Positions 52,432 through 61,772 of a DNA stretch of 64,000 nt are shown here, in pieces. The DNA is from an uncultured Ruminococcus sp. (lineage in GTDB: Bacteria > Bacillota > Clostridia > Oscillospirales > Acutalibacteraceae): NCBI GenBank assembly GCA_904393835.1, contig CAJFNC010000004.1, positions 41,244 through 105,243 on the forward strand, given 5' to 3'. Made by a program: the position numbers and the translations under genes. Each line of letters opens with the position of its first letter. The first letter of the stretch is position 1. Under the pieces are notes generated by a model. The model made no database searches. It had not been told where the DNA came from and saw only the letters and a list, made by a program, of their open reading frames with translations.

Positions 52432-53586
52432 ATGAAAAAACTCGGTATTTGCGTGTGCTACCGTCACAAAAACTACGGCAGCCAGCTGCAAAGCTATGCC
52501 ACAACAGTAGAATTAAAACGCAGAAATATTGATTTTGAAATCATCAGGTTTAAAAAGAAAATTACGCCCGGGCTTTTGCTCAAACTCGTATCAAAAATTT
52601 TTAATCCCGTATTTTTAAACGACAGAATTATCGAGGGACTGCAAAAAAAGATTATGCTTAAAATGCACCCCGATTTTGCAAAAAACAACGCAATACGCGA
52701 CCGTGCGTTTGACAAATTTGCCGACGAAAGATTTACCGACCTTTCGCCCGTTTATTACGGCTTTGACGAACTGCAAAAGGGGGCAAAAAAATACCGCGGC
52801 GTGCTTGTGGGCAGCGACCAGCTCTGGTCGCCCGGTGGATTTACCTCGGATTTTTACAACCTGATGTTCGCCCCCGATGACTGCATAAAAATTTCTTACG
52901 CCACAAGCTTCGGCGTTTCTTCCGTTAAAAAAAGATATTACAAGCTTTACTCATTCCTTGACAGAATGAACTTTATAGGCGTGCGTGAAAACAGCGGTAA
53001 AAAGCTTGTTGAACAGATGTCAAACAACAGCGCGCAGGTTGTTGTTGACCCTGTTTTGCTGCTCGACGAAAAGCAGTGGCTTGACGAAATTCCCAACGAG
53101 CGTATGTATGACGAGCCGTATATTTTTGCCTACTTTTTGGGCAAAAGCGAGGAATACCGCAAGGCGGTAACCGAATTTGCAAAAGCAAAAGGACTTAAAA
53201 TCGTCACCGAACCGCATATGGACAGCTACAACAAAGCAGATGTGGGCTTCGGCGACTGCACGCCGTTTAACGTCGGACCCGCCGAATTTGTAAATCTTAT
53301 ACGCAACGCCGAATATGTGTTTACCGACTCCTTCCACGGCTCTGTTTTCTCGGTTATCCATAAAAAACAGTTCACCGTTTTCAACCGCTACGCCGACAAT
53401 TCTACATCTTCTAAAAATTCACGAATCGACAGTTTTTGCGAAAATTACGGCTTGAGCGACCGCCGATATAACGGAAATATTTTTGACGCCGATAAGCCGA
53501 TTGACTATGCAAAGGTACTTTTTGCCGTTGAAAAACACAGAAAACAGTCGCTTGAATTTCTTGACAGAGCGCTCGCAACATTTTAA
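52432..53586 (+). CDS. Polysaccharide pyruvyl transferase family protein (1)
   Basis: This 384-residue protein of the pyruvyl transferase (GT-B-like) family begins KKLGICVCYRHKNYGSQLQ and contains VGSDQLWSPG (about 125-134) and TDSFHGSVFS (about 300-309), the family hallmarks. Members transfer pyruvate from PEP to sugars, though not all are proven. AAGGAAG precedes the ATG. It is followed 3-12 bases later by a ferredoxin/F420-type protein, and the same pair recurs at 60682. Confidence 0.88.
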   Translation: MKKLGICVCYRHKNYGSQLQSYATTVELKRRNIDFEIIRFKKKITPGLLLKLVSKIFNPVFLNDRIIEGLQKKIMLKMHPDFAKNNAIRDRAFDKFADERFTDLSPVYYGFDELQKGAKKYRGVLVGSDQLWSPGGFTSDFYNLMFAPDDCIKISYATSFGVSSVKKRYYKLYSFLDRMNFIGVRENSGKKLVEQMSNNSAQVVVDPVLLLDEKQWLDEIPNERMYDEPYIFAYFLGKSEEYRKAVTEFAKAKGLKIVTEPHMDSYNKADVGFGDCTPFNVGPAEFVNLIRNAEYVFTDSFHGSVFSVIHKKQFTVFNRYADNSTSSKNSRIDSFCENYGLSDRRYNGNIFDADKPIDYAKVLFAVEKHRKQSLEFLDRALATF

Positions 53587-53598
53587 CCGGTGACAAAT

Positions 53599-54789
53599 AT
53601 GATAAACATTACCAAAGACAACAAAAAAGACTGCTGCGGCTGCACTGCCTGCGAAATGGCGTGCCCGAAGCACTGCATATCAATGCAAAGGGACAACGAG
53701 GGCTTTTTATACCCCGTAGTAAATACTGCCGACTGCATAAACTGCAATTTGTGCGAAAAGGTATGTCCCGTTATAAATTCCGAAAAAACCGACGATTTGC
53801 CTAAGCGTGCCTATATTGTACGCAACAAGGATGAAAAAATTCTAAAGCAGAGCACCTCAGGCGGCGCCGTTACCCCGCTTTGCAGACAGATACTTGCCAA
53901 AAACGGAGTAATATACGGCGGTGCGTTCGGCGATGATTACTATGTAAAACACATACGTGTAACAGACGAAGCAGAGCTTTACCGTTTCAGGGGCTCAAAG
54001 TATGTGCAAAGCGATATGACAGACACCTATTCCAAGGTCAAAGACGATTTAAACGACAACCGAGTCGTTATGTTCGCAGGAACACCGTGCCAGGTTGAGG
54101 GACTTTTAAGATACCTTAAAAAGCCCTATGAAAATCTGTTTACGGTAGATTTCATCTGCCGTGCCGTTCCCTCCCCAATGGTGTGGGAAAATTACCGCAA
54201 ATTTATGGAGCAAAAGTATAATTCCAAAATTACCTACGCAAGTTTTCGTGACAAAATCTACGGCTATCACAGCTCAAGCCTTGCGCTTAAATTTAAAAAC
54301 GGCAAATCAAGCTACGAAAACACAAAAACCGACTATATGCTCAAAAGCTTTTTCGACGGCGTTACCGCGCGTCCGTCCTGCTTTGACTGCAAGTTCAGAA
54401 AAGCAAAGCGCGTGTCTGACCTCACCGTATTCGACTGCTGGAACATTACGCGCTACGTTCCCGAGCTCAAAGACGACGACAAGGGTTACACGGCGGTATT
54501 TGTGCAGAGCGAAAAGGGGCAAAAAATGCTCGACAGTGTAAAGGACGAATATATTATGTACGACGCGGACGTTGCGTTGCTCGTTAAAAACGACGGACAT
54601 ATGGCGCTTGAAAACCCGCCTAAAAACAAAAACCGAGACAAATATTTTGAGCTGCTCAACAGCGGAATGACAATCGACCGCGTTGTCAAAGAAACTATCC
54701 CCGTAAAAACAAGCCGCAAAATTTTCGGCAAATTCAGGGGTACTCTGTACAAAACAGGGCTGTTAAACCTTTTGAAAAAACTCAAATAG
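53599..54789 (+). CDS. Ferredoxin/coenzyme F420 dehydrogenase beta-subunit family protein (1)
   Basis: This 396-residue protein has an N-terminal 2[4Fe-4S] ferredoxin domain (CCGCTACEMACP and CINCNLCEKVCP, about 12-60) and the FrhB/FdhB-type N- and C-terminal domains (GSKYVQSDM, FAGTPCQVEGLL). Such proteins carry FAD or FMN and move electrons; F420 itself is not expected in this organism. It pairs with the pyruvyl transferase upstream. A GTG at 53590 is an alternative start. A flavin-based reduction of a pyruvyl-type group is my hypothesis. Confidence 0.87.
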   Translation: MINITKDNKKDCCGCTACEMACPKHCISMQRDNEGFLYPVVNTADCINCNLCEKVCPVINSEKTDDLPKRAYIVRNKDEKILKQSTSGGAVTPLCRQILAKNGVIYGGAFGDDYYVKHIRVTDEAELYRFRGSKYVQSDMTDTYSKVKDDLNDNRVVMFAGTPCQVEGLLRYLKKPYENLFTVDFICRAVPSPMVWENYRKFMEQKYNSKITYASFRDKIYGYHSSSLALKFKNGKSSYENTKTDYMLKSFFDGVTARPSCFDCKFRKAKRVSDLTVFDCWNITRYVPELKDDDKGYTAVFVQSEKGQKMLDSVKDEYIMYDADVALLVKNDGHMALENPPKNKNRDKYFELLNSGMTIDRVVKETIPVKTSRKIFGKFRGTLYKTGLLNLLKKLK

Positions 54790-54800
54790 AGGGGCATTTT

Positions 54801-55772
54801 ATGACCGACAAAAAAATCTCAATCATAGTACCTATATATAACCTTGAAAAATATCTTGAAAATTCTCTCGACAGTCTTTTGGCTCAGACTTATAAAAACC
54901 TTGAAATTATTTTGGTTGACGACGGTTCAAACGACGCAAGCGCGCAGATTTGCGACGACTTTGCAAAAAAAGACGACCGAGTAAATGTTATTCACAAAAA
55001 AAACGCAGGTGTATCCGCTGCGCGAAATTCGGGGCTTAAAATCGCAAGCGGCGACTATATCGGCTTTTTTGACGGCGACGACAGCGCCGACCCGGATATG
55101 TTTGAGTTTTTGATGTCGCTTGCCCAAAAAGACAATGCCGACATTGCGATGTGTGAGGTTCGCACAATTATGGAAGACGGCTCTCAGCGCAGCCTTGCCA
55201 CCGGCGAGCACCGCATCTGGAACAGCAGCAGTGACTTTTTAAAGGATTTGTTTAACGGCAAAGTAAGCATAGACGTTTATACAAAGCTGTTTAAAAAAGA
55301 AGTTGTAAACGGCGTTGTTTTTCCCGAAGACTGCAAAACAAACGAGGATAAATACTTTTTGTTTTCTGCCGCTCTGAATTCAAGTAAATTCAGCTGCGAC
55401 AGTCAGGCAAAATACACCTATTTTCGCCGTGAGGGCTCATCGTCAAATACCCGGTTTACCCAAAAGTATTTTGACTGCGTTATCCTTGCGGACCGCATAC
55501 TTGACGAAACGCGTAAAAGATACCCCGAGCTTGAAGAAAACGCTCTTTGCAACAAGCTTTCCACAGTTTTAAGAATTTACAAGCTTATATACACCCGAAA
55601 CGGCCTTGAAGAATTTAAAAAAGAAGCGGACGAGCTGTACTGCTTTATGCGAGACTTTGATAAAAGCGTTGCCAAAAAATTTCTTCCGCTAAACGATTTA
55701 ACCCGATTTCTTATACTGAGAACAAACAAAAAGCTTTTTTTATTTTTGACTAAACATTTTGACAGAAGATAA
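54801..55772 (+). CDS. Glycosyltransferase family 2
   Basis: This 323-residue GT-A enzyme starts ISIIVPIYNLEKYLENSLDS, has the nucleotide-binding DDGSNDAS and the metal-binding FDGDDSADPDMF (DxD-like) motifs, then a variable C-terminal acceptor half with a basic end. It adds one sugar to the growing lipid-linked unit. It starts 11 bases after the upstream gene and overlaps the frame of the polymerase gene only in an unused upstream part. Confidence 0.92.
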   Translation: MTDKKISIIVPIYNLEKYLENSLDSLLAQTYKNLEIILVDDGSNDASAQICDDFAKKDDRVNVIHKKNAGVSAARNSGLKIASGDYIGFFDGDDSADPDMFEFLMSLAQKDNADIAMCEVRTIMEDGSQRSLATGEHRIWNSSSDFLKDLFNGKVSIDVYTKLFKKEVVNGVVFPEDCKTNEDKYFLFSAALNSSKFSCDSQAKYTYFRREGSSSNTRFTQKYFDCVILADRILDETRKRYPELEENALCNKLSTVLRIYKLIYTRNGLEEFKKEADELYCFMRDFDKSVAKKFLPLNDLTRFLILRTNKKLFLFLTKHFDRR

Positions 55773-55782
55773 TGGTGATGTA

Positions 55783-57102
55783 ATGAAAAAATTTAAAGTG
55801 TTTAACTCAACAATTAAAGAATTATGGCAGATGTTTATCGTTTTAGTCGTTCCGATTATTTGCGTAACGGGCGGTACGGCAATTCCTTATACGCTGAGAC
55901 TGCCCCTTACTTACATTGTCGCCGCTACGACAATGTTTATCATTGTTTTTTCAAATGTTACAATCAGAGTGAACAAGTTAATATTTATGGGACTTGCGAT
56001 GGTTGTCTATATAGGCGTATCAATCCTGTATTCCTACGACGTGCAGAGTACCGTATATTATTTTTGGCTGTATCTGTGTTACTTTACACTTTTGTTTATT
56101 GATTTACCCGAAGATTACTACCGCAAAATACTCAGCATTTGTTATGTTATATGCGCCGTAATCGCTTTTTCCATTCTGATAAGCACGGTTATCGAAAACT
56201 GTATGCTCAACTACTTTTGGTTTATAACAAACCCAAGCCGTTCGCCTGCCGTAGCTCAGCAAATCCTCGACGAACTCAAAAACGGGGCGTACTCGGGTTT
56301 TGCCGGAGAAAAAGGCGAAGCCGCCTACATTATGAATGTGGGAATCGCAATAGTTTTCGCTAAGTATTTTTCGCAAAACAAGGTCACAAAAGTTGACATC
56401 GGTATGCTGATTATATTTATACTTGCGCTTATGCTTACAGGTAAACGCCTTTTGTTTGTAATTATGGTTGTGGCGTTTGCGCTGTTTATGATGATTTCAA
56501 ATGTCAAAAGCAAGTTCTTTAAAGTCCTTTGCGTATTGCTTCTTGTATTGTTCGGACTGTTTTTCGTTATTATGTTTTTACCGAAGGTTTCAAACATTTT
56601 CACCAGATTTCTAGACAGCGAAAACCTTGAAACAATGAGCGGACGCGAGGAGCTTTGGGACTATTTGTATCTTATGATTGATGAATTTCCGGTATTCGGC
56701 GGAGGAATGGGTTCATATAACGCCTACGCCTATGATCACGGACTGTGGGATGAAAGATGGATGTTCAACGGTCACAACAGCTATCTTCAGGTTTTGGCTG
56801 AGCTTGGCATTGTGGGCGCAGCAATATTCGCGCTGTTTGTCATCTTGGCATTTGCTTATACGATAAAGGCAATTAAAAAATTTGAAAACAACAAAAACAT
56901 TCTTTACATTTGCTATTTCTCGCTTTATATTCAGGTATTACTTGTAGTATATTCACTTACGGGCAACCCCGTTTATACACGACAGATTATGTTCCTTTGG
57001 TTCTTCTCGGTCGGCTGCGTTCAGCATATATACAGGCGGTACGTTCCGATTGCAAGACCTGGCAGATTTGTTAATATAAGAAAGGGCAGAGTATATGAGT
57101 AA
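55783..57102 (+). CDS. O-antigen polymerase/ligase-type membrane protein (Wzy)
   Basis: This 439-residue protein has about 11-12 transmembrane segments and a large extracytoplasmic loop with FNGHNSYLQVLAELGIVG (about 331-348), the Wzy_C/O-antigen ligase signature with a catalytic-type histidine. In a locus with Wzx and Wzz it is the polymerase that joins repeat units. ATG 55783 is chosen after GGTGATG; the frame from 55759 overlaps the GT2 end. Confidence 0.9.
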   Translation: MKKFKVFNSTIKELWQMFIVLVVPIICVTGGTAIPYTLRLPLTYIVAATTMFIIVFSNVTIRVNKLIFMGLAMVVYIGVSILYSYDVQSTVYYFWLYLCYFTLLFIDLPEDYYRKILSICYVICAVIAFSILISTVIENCMLNYFWFITNPSRSPAVAQQILDELKNGAYSGFAGEKGEAAYIMNVGIAIVFAKYFSQNKVTKVDIGMLIIFILALMLTGKRLLFVIMVVAFALFMMISNVKSKFFKVLCVLLLVLFGLFFVIMFLPKVSNIFTRFLDSENLETMSGREELWDYLYLMIDEFPVFGGGMGSYNAYAYDHGLWDERWMFNGHNSYLQVLAELGIVGAAIFALFVILAFAYTIKAIKKFENNKNILYICYFSLYIQVLLVVYSLTGNPVYTRQIMFLWFFSVGCVQHIYRRYVPIARPGRFVNIRKGRVYE

Positions 57103-58189
57103 AAAAATAGGAATTGTAACTTATCATCAGGCGCTGAGCTATGGAGCAAAACTTCAGGCATATGCTCTGCAACAATTTCTCGACGAAAACGGCATTGAAA
57201 ACGACATTGTTGACTACACCTGTCATTTTATGTACACCAGGCTTATCCGACCGATACGCGTGGGCAATCAGCACCGCTTAAAGTCGTTTATCCGTTCGCT
57301 TATTACAATGCGCCAGACGGGAATTGACCGCCGCAAGTCGGTTGCTTTCCGCCGCAGCTATATGAAGCTAAGCCGCCCGTTTACAGCGGAAAACATAAGC
57401 GAAGCGGCAGATGAATATTCGGCATTTATAGCGGGCAGCGACCAGGTATGGAGCCCCACCTGCGTGGGATTTGACCCGGTTTACTTTTTAAATTTTGCAA
57501 AGCCGCAGCAAAAGTATTCCTATGCCGCAAGCATTGCGGTAAAGGAAATTCCCGAAAATCTCAGAGAGGAATACAAAATGCGACTCGGCGATTTTCAGCG
57601 TATTTCCGTCAGAGAACAGAGCGGCGTTGAAATTGTAAAGGATTTGCTCAACCGCGACGCACAGGTAAACATTGACCCCACCCTGCTGCTCACAAAGGAC
57701 AGCTGGGAAAAGATGAGCAAGCGAATTATTGACGAACCGTACATATTCTTATTCAACGTCAAAAGACCCCTGCACCTTATTGAATACGCAAAAAAACTCG
57801 GCGAAAAAACAGGTTTAAAGATATATTATCTGCAAAAAAACCGTATTCACAGGGTAAAGGGAGTAACCTATCTTGACCCGGTATCAGCCGAAGAATTTGT
57901 TGGACTTATTAAACACGCAACCTATGTGTGCACAAACTCGTTTCACGGCACCGCGTTTTCCGTAATTTTTAACAAGGATTTTGCCGTTGAATATGACAAC
58001 AAAGACGGCCGCAACATACGTTCGGAGGAGCTTTTGAATTATCTCGGCATTAACGACCGCGAAATAAACAGCGACAATTTTAAAGGTCCCTCATCACCCG
58101 TTGACTGGGGAAACGTGGAACAAAAAATAAATGTTCAAAGAGAACTTTCCGGAAAATATATTGCGGAAATAAAAAACACTATAAACTAA
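57095..58189 (+). CDS. Polysaccharide pyruvyl transferase family protein (2)
   Basis: This 364-residue paralogue begins SKKIGIVTYHQALSYGAKLQ and carries AGSDQVWSPTC and TNSFHGTAFSVIF. It overlaps the polymerase end by 8 bases. Unlike copies 1 and 3, it is not followed by a ferredoxin/F420-type gene, so either it acts without one or shares one of the two in the locus. Confidence 0.88.
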   Translation: MSKKIGIVTYHQALSYGAKLQAYALQQFLDENGIENDIVDYTCHFMYTRLIRPIRVGNQHRLKSFIRSLITMRQTGIDRRKSVAFRRSYMKLSRPFTAENISEAADEYSAFIAGSDQVWSPTCVGFDPVYFLNFAKPQQKYSYAASIAVKEIPENLREEYKMRLGDFQRISVREQSGVEIVKDLLNRDAQVNIDPTLLLTKDSWEKMSKRIIDEPYIFLFNVKRPLHLIEYAKKLGEKTGLKIYYLQKNRIHRVKGVTYLDPVSAEEFVGLIKHATYVCTNSFHGTAFSVIFNKDFAVEYDNKDGRNIRSEELLNYLGINDREINSDNFKGPSSPVDWGNVEQKINVQRELSGKYIAEIKNTIN

Positions 58190-58206
58190 GGGTGTGTTCT
58201 TAAATT

Positions 58207-59748
58207 ATGGCAAAAAGCTCAGGCAGACAAATGTCGATTAACATCATCGCAAGCATTGTGTCATTTGCTGTTACCGTCGGCATCAACTTCTTTTTAACTC
58301 CATATCTTGTAAAAGAGCTCGGCACCGAAGCGTACGGCTTTATCGGACTGTCAAACAACTTTGTGCAGTACGCAACGGTCATTACCACTGCTCTCAATTC
58401 AATTGCAGGCAGGTTTATTTCTCTTGAGTACCACAACGGCAACAAAGAAAAAGCGTCAAAAATATTCAGCTCAGTTCTGGTTGCCGACCTGTTTTTGGCG
58501 GCGGTTCTGCTGGTAGCTTCGGCCTTTCTCACATTCTACCTCGACTTATTTATAGATATTCCCGCAAAACTTATTACCAGCGTAAAAATCACCTTCGGCT
58601 TTGCTTTTGCAACCTTTGTTGTAAGCACCGTTACCGCAATTTTTACAACGGCGGCTTTTGTAAAAAACCGTATCGACATCAACTCCATACGCGACATCAT
58701 TTCAAACCTTATAAAGGTCGCTCTGATTGTTGTATTGTTTACGACTTTGCCCGCCAAACTCTACTATATTTCGATGGCCAGCTTTGCCAGCGGTCTGTTT
58801 TTGCTTGCCGCAAACATCACGGTTAAAAAGAAAATTTTGCCCGATGTCAAAATCAGCTTTAAAAATTTCGACATTAAGCTTGTAAAAATCCTGCTTATGT
58901 CGGGAATTTGGCTTTCTCTGTCCCAGCTGTGCAATGTGCTTATGACGGGACTTGACTTGCTGATTTGCAATCTTACCTTGGGCACCCTGCTGATGGGAAT
59001 GTTGTCAATCGCCAAAACCGTGCCCAATTCCATAGGAAACCTAAATGTAATCCTCGGCAATGTATTTACGCCGCACTTTACGATTTTGTATGCAAAAAAC
59101 AAAATCGACGACCTTGTTGACGAGGCAAAATTCACCTCACGGATTATGAGCTTTATTTTAATGGTTCCCTATGCAGGCTTTATGGCGTTCGGCCACCAAT
59201 TCTACACGCTTTGGCAGCCAACTAAAACACCGGAAGAAATCACCATGATACAGATTATGTCTATCCTAACCTGCGTAACATATGTGTTCAGCTGTCAGAC
59301 ACAGTCATTGATGATGCTCAACACCGTTTGCAACAAACTCAAACTGCCCGTGTTTATTAACCTGAGCATAGGACTTGTAAGCGTAGGTATTGTGTTGATT
59401 TTTGTAAATACCACAGATATAGGCGTTTATGCAATTGCAGGCGTAAGTTCAATTTTAATGGCGCTGCGTTCGATTTTCTTTGTGCCGATGTACGCCGCTC
59501 ATCTTTTAAAGCGCAAGCTTACCACCTTTTATCCTTCAATAATACGGGGCTGGATTAACTTTGCCCTGCTGTTTGTAATATTCGCATTTATCAACAGCCT
59601 GTTTACACTTGACAGCTGGGTAAAACTGGTTGCCGTCTGCGCAGCTGCCGCCGTTATCGGCTACATTATAAGCGCTGTTGTTCTGTTCAAAAAAAGCGAG
59701 CTAAAAAAAATACTAAACAAAGTTACAGGCAAATTCAAAAAAGCCTGA
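58207..59748 (+). CDS. Oligosaccharide flippase (Wzx)
   Basis: This 513-residue membrane protein has about 14 predicted transmembrane segments and a MOP-superfamily pattern (INFFLTPYLVKELGTEAYG) as in Wzx flippases. It moves the lipid-linked repeat unit across the membrane. The tail is lysine-rich (KSELKKILNKVTGKFKKA). It lies 17 bases after the second pyruvyl transferase gene. Confidence 0.92.
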   Translation: MAKSSGRQMSINIIASIVSFAVTVGINFFLTPYLVKELGTEAYGFIGLSNNFVQYATVITTALNSIAGRFISLEYHNGNKEKASKIFSSVLVADLFLAAVLLVASAFLTFYLDLFIDIPAKLITSVKITFGFAFATFVVSTVTAIFTTAAFVKNRIDINSIRDIISNLIKVALIVVLFTTLPAKLYYISMASFASGLFLLAANITVKKKILPDVKISFKNFDIKLVKILLMSGIWLSLSQLCNVLMTGLDLLICNLTLGTLLMGMLSIAKTVPNSIGNLNVILGNVFTPHFTILYAKNKIDDLVDEAKFTSRIMSFILMVPYAGFMAFGHQFYTLWQPTKTPEEITMIQIMSILTCVTYVFSCQTQSLMMLNTVCNKLKLPVFINLSIGLVSVGIVLIFVNTTDIGVYAIAGVSSILMALRSIFFVPMYAAHLLKRKLTTFYPSIIRGWINFALLFVIFAFINSLFTLDSWVKLVAVCAAAAVIGYIISAVVLFKKSELKKILNKVTGKFKKA

Positions 59749-59766
59749 ATTATACAGGAGTTACCT

Positions 59767-60669
59767 ATGAATAATGTTGAAATAACTGTTTTTACACCTT
59801 CATACAACCGCGCCGCCACTCTGCCGCGGGCTTTTGAATGTTTAAAAAAGCAGACCTTTAAACAATTTGAATGGATAATAATCGACGACGGCAGCTCTGA
59901 CAACACACGCGAAATTGTTGACGGCTTTAAGCGTGAAAATCCGTTTTTCGACATAATTTATGTTTATCAGGAAAATCAGGGCAAACACGTCGCCACCAAC
60001 AGGGCGGTTGAGATGAGCCGAGGAAAATTTTTCATCACCCTTGATTCCGACGACGCCTGCACCGACGACGCCCTTGAGGTATTCTATACCGAGTGGAACA
60101 AAATTTCTCCGGAACACCGAGGCGAATACTACGGCATTTCCTGCCGCACCTGCAACGAAAAAGGTGAAATTAACGGCACGCCGATGAACGTGCCCTACAT
60201 TGACTCAAACGACCTTGACCTGCGTTACAAACATAAAATCAAGGGCGAGCTTTGGGGAATGATTCGCAAGGAAATTATGCAGGAGTTCCCGTTTCCCGAA
60301 CAAAAGGGATACCGCTTCTACCCCGAAAACGTAATTTGGCACAACGTTGGGCGAAAATACAAGTCGCGCTACATAAATTGTGCCTTGCGTTACTACATAA
60401 ACGACCAGGACAATGCCGTTACAAACGTAAACCGCAACAAGGCATCTAAAGAAAAGTTTGTATTGCGTCTGCACTACATAAACGACTGCTGGGATTACCG
60501 AATGTACGACCGCAAGCACTATCTTGAACATATTGTGGGTCTTACCCGTGACGGTATGGCAAACGGCTACACATCGAAGCAGGTGCGCAAAATGCTCAAT
60601 TCAAAAAGCAAGCGCTTTTTGTGCGCTCTGCTGTCCCCCGTCGGTTACATTCTTTACAAACGTTCATAG
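59767..60669 (+). CDS. Glycosyltransferase family 2
   Basis: This 300-residue GT-A enzyme begins VEITVFTPSYNRAATLPRAF and has IDDGSSDNTREI and LDSDDACTDDAL (metal site). The second half is basic with tyrosine-rich acceptor-type sequence. It transfers one sugar of the repeat unit. CAGGAG precedes the ATG, 18 bases after the flippase gene. Confidence 0.92.
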   Translation: MNNVEITVFTPSYNRAATLPRAFECLKKQTFKQFEWIIIDDGSSDNTREIVDGFKRENPFFDIIYVYQENQGKHVATNRAVEMSRGKFFITLDSDDACTDDALEVFYTEWNKISPEHRGEYYGISCRTCNEKGEINGTPMNVPYIDSNDLDLRYKHKIKGELWGMIRKEIMQEFPFPEQKGYRFYPENVIWHNVGRKYKSRYINCALRYYINDQDNAVTNVNRNKASKEKFVLRLHYINDCWDYRMYDRKHYLEHIVGLTRDGMANGYTSKQVRKMLNSKSKRFLCALLSPVGYILYKRS

Positions 60670-60681
60670 GAGTTTATTGAG

Positions 60682-61761
60682 ATGAAAAAAATAGGTATTA
60701 TTACATTTCACCGTGCCAAAAATTACGGCGCTGTTTTGCAAAGCTACGCTTTGCAGCAAACTATTCAAAAGCTCGGCGGCGACTGCGAAATTGTCGACTA
60801 TAAATGCGAAAACGTTGACAACGGCTACAAGCCGTTTCAGCTTGACAGACGCAACTTAATTAAATCTTTTCTAAAAACAATTTTGATGTTCCGCAAAAGG
60901 AAACTGAGAATCAAAAGATTTTCAAACTTCTACAACAACCGCCTTGTGCTGAGTGAAAAAACCTACTCGGCAGACGAAATATCTCAGTGCAAAGACAAGT
61001 ATGATATTTTTATCGCAGGCAGCGACCAGATCTGGGGACCGGGTACGGTAAAACGACCTCCCGACGGAATATATTTTCTCAACTTTGCCGACGATTGCCA
61101 AAAGTACAGTTATGCCGCAAGCTTTGGCAGAAGCCGCATAACCGACGACCGAATACCTGTTTTACAGCCCCTGCTCAGCGGATTTCAGGCGTATTCCGTA
61201 CGCGAGGAAAGCGCTGTTGACATCATAAAACAGGTAACCGGCAAACAGGCAATGTGTCATATTGACCCCACCTTTTTGATTGGCAAAGAGGGCTGGCTTG
61301 AGATTTCAAAAGCTCCCGAGCAACAAAACTACATATTGGTTTTCAATGTAAAGCCGGTCAAATCGCTTATTAAATTTGCCGAAAAACTTTCCGCCGAAAA
61401 AAATCTTCCGGTTATCTATCTTACCGACAACCCGCATAAACCGAGAAAGAATTTTAAATACGTGGTTGCTCCCACGGTTGAAGAGTTTGTGGGATATTTT
61501 GCAAATGCCTCCTACACCGTAACCAACTCATTTCACGGCACGGCATTTTCCGTAATTTTTAACAGAAACCTGTTTGTGGAATTTGAAGCGCGCAAGGGAG
61601 GATATAACGACCGTGCAAGCAGCCTGCTTGCAAAGCTGGGAATTGACCGTGAAATAAAAGACGGCAATTGCGAGGAAACTTTGATTGACTGGAAGAATGT
61701 AAACAGCGTAATTGAAGAAGAAAAACGCAAGGCTTTAGACTATTTGAAAACGCTTGTGTAA
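60682..61761 (+). CDS. Polysaccharide pyruvyl transferase family protein (3)
   Basis: This 359-residue paralogue begins KKIGIITFHRAKNYGAVLQS and has AGSDQIWGPG and TNSFHGTAFSVIF. It starts 12 bases after the GT2 gene with an AGGAG site. It is followed 11 bases later by the second ferredoxin/F420-type gene, repeating the two-gene module of 52432-54789. Confidence 0.88.
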   Translation: MKKIGIITFHRAKNYGAVLQSYALQQTIQKLGGDCEIVDYKCENVDNGYKPFQLDRRNLIKSFLKTILMFRKRKLRIKRFSNFYNNRLVLSEKTYSADEISQCKDKYDIFIAGSDQIWGPGTVKRPPDGIYFLNFADDCQKYSYAASFGRSRITDDRIPVLQPLLSGFQAYSVREESAVDIIKQVTGKQAMCHIDPTFLIGKEGWLEISKAPEQQNYILVFNVKPVKSLIKFAEKLSAEKNLPVIYLTDNPHKPRKNFKYVVAPTVEEFVGYFANASYTVTNSFHGTAFSVIFNRNLFVEFEARKGGYNDRASSLLAKLGIDREIKDGNCEETLIDWKNVNSVIEEEKRKALDYLKTLV

Positions 61762-61772
61762 AAGGTGATAAT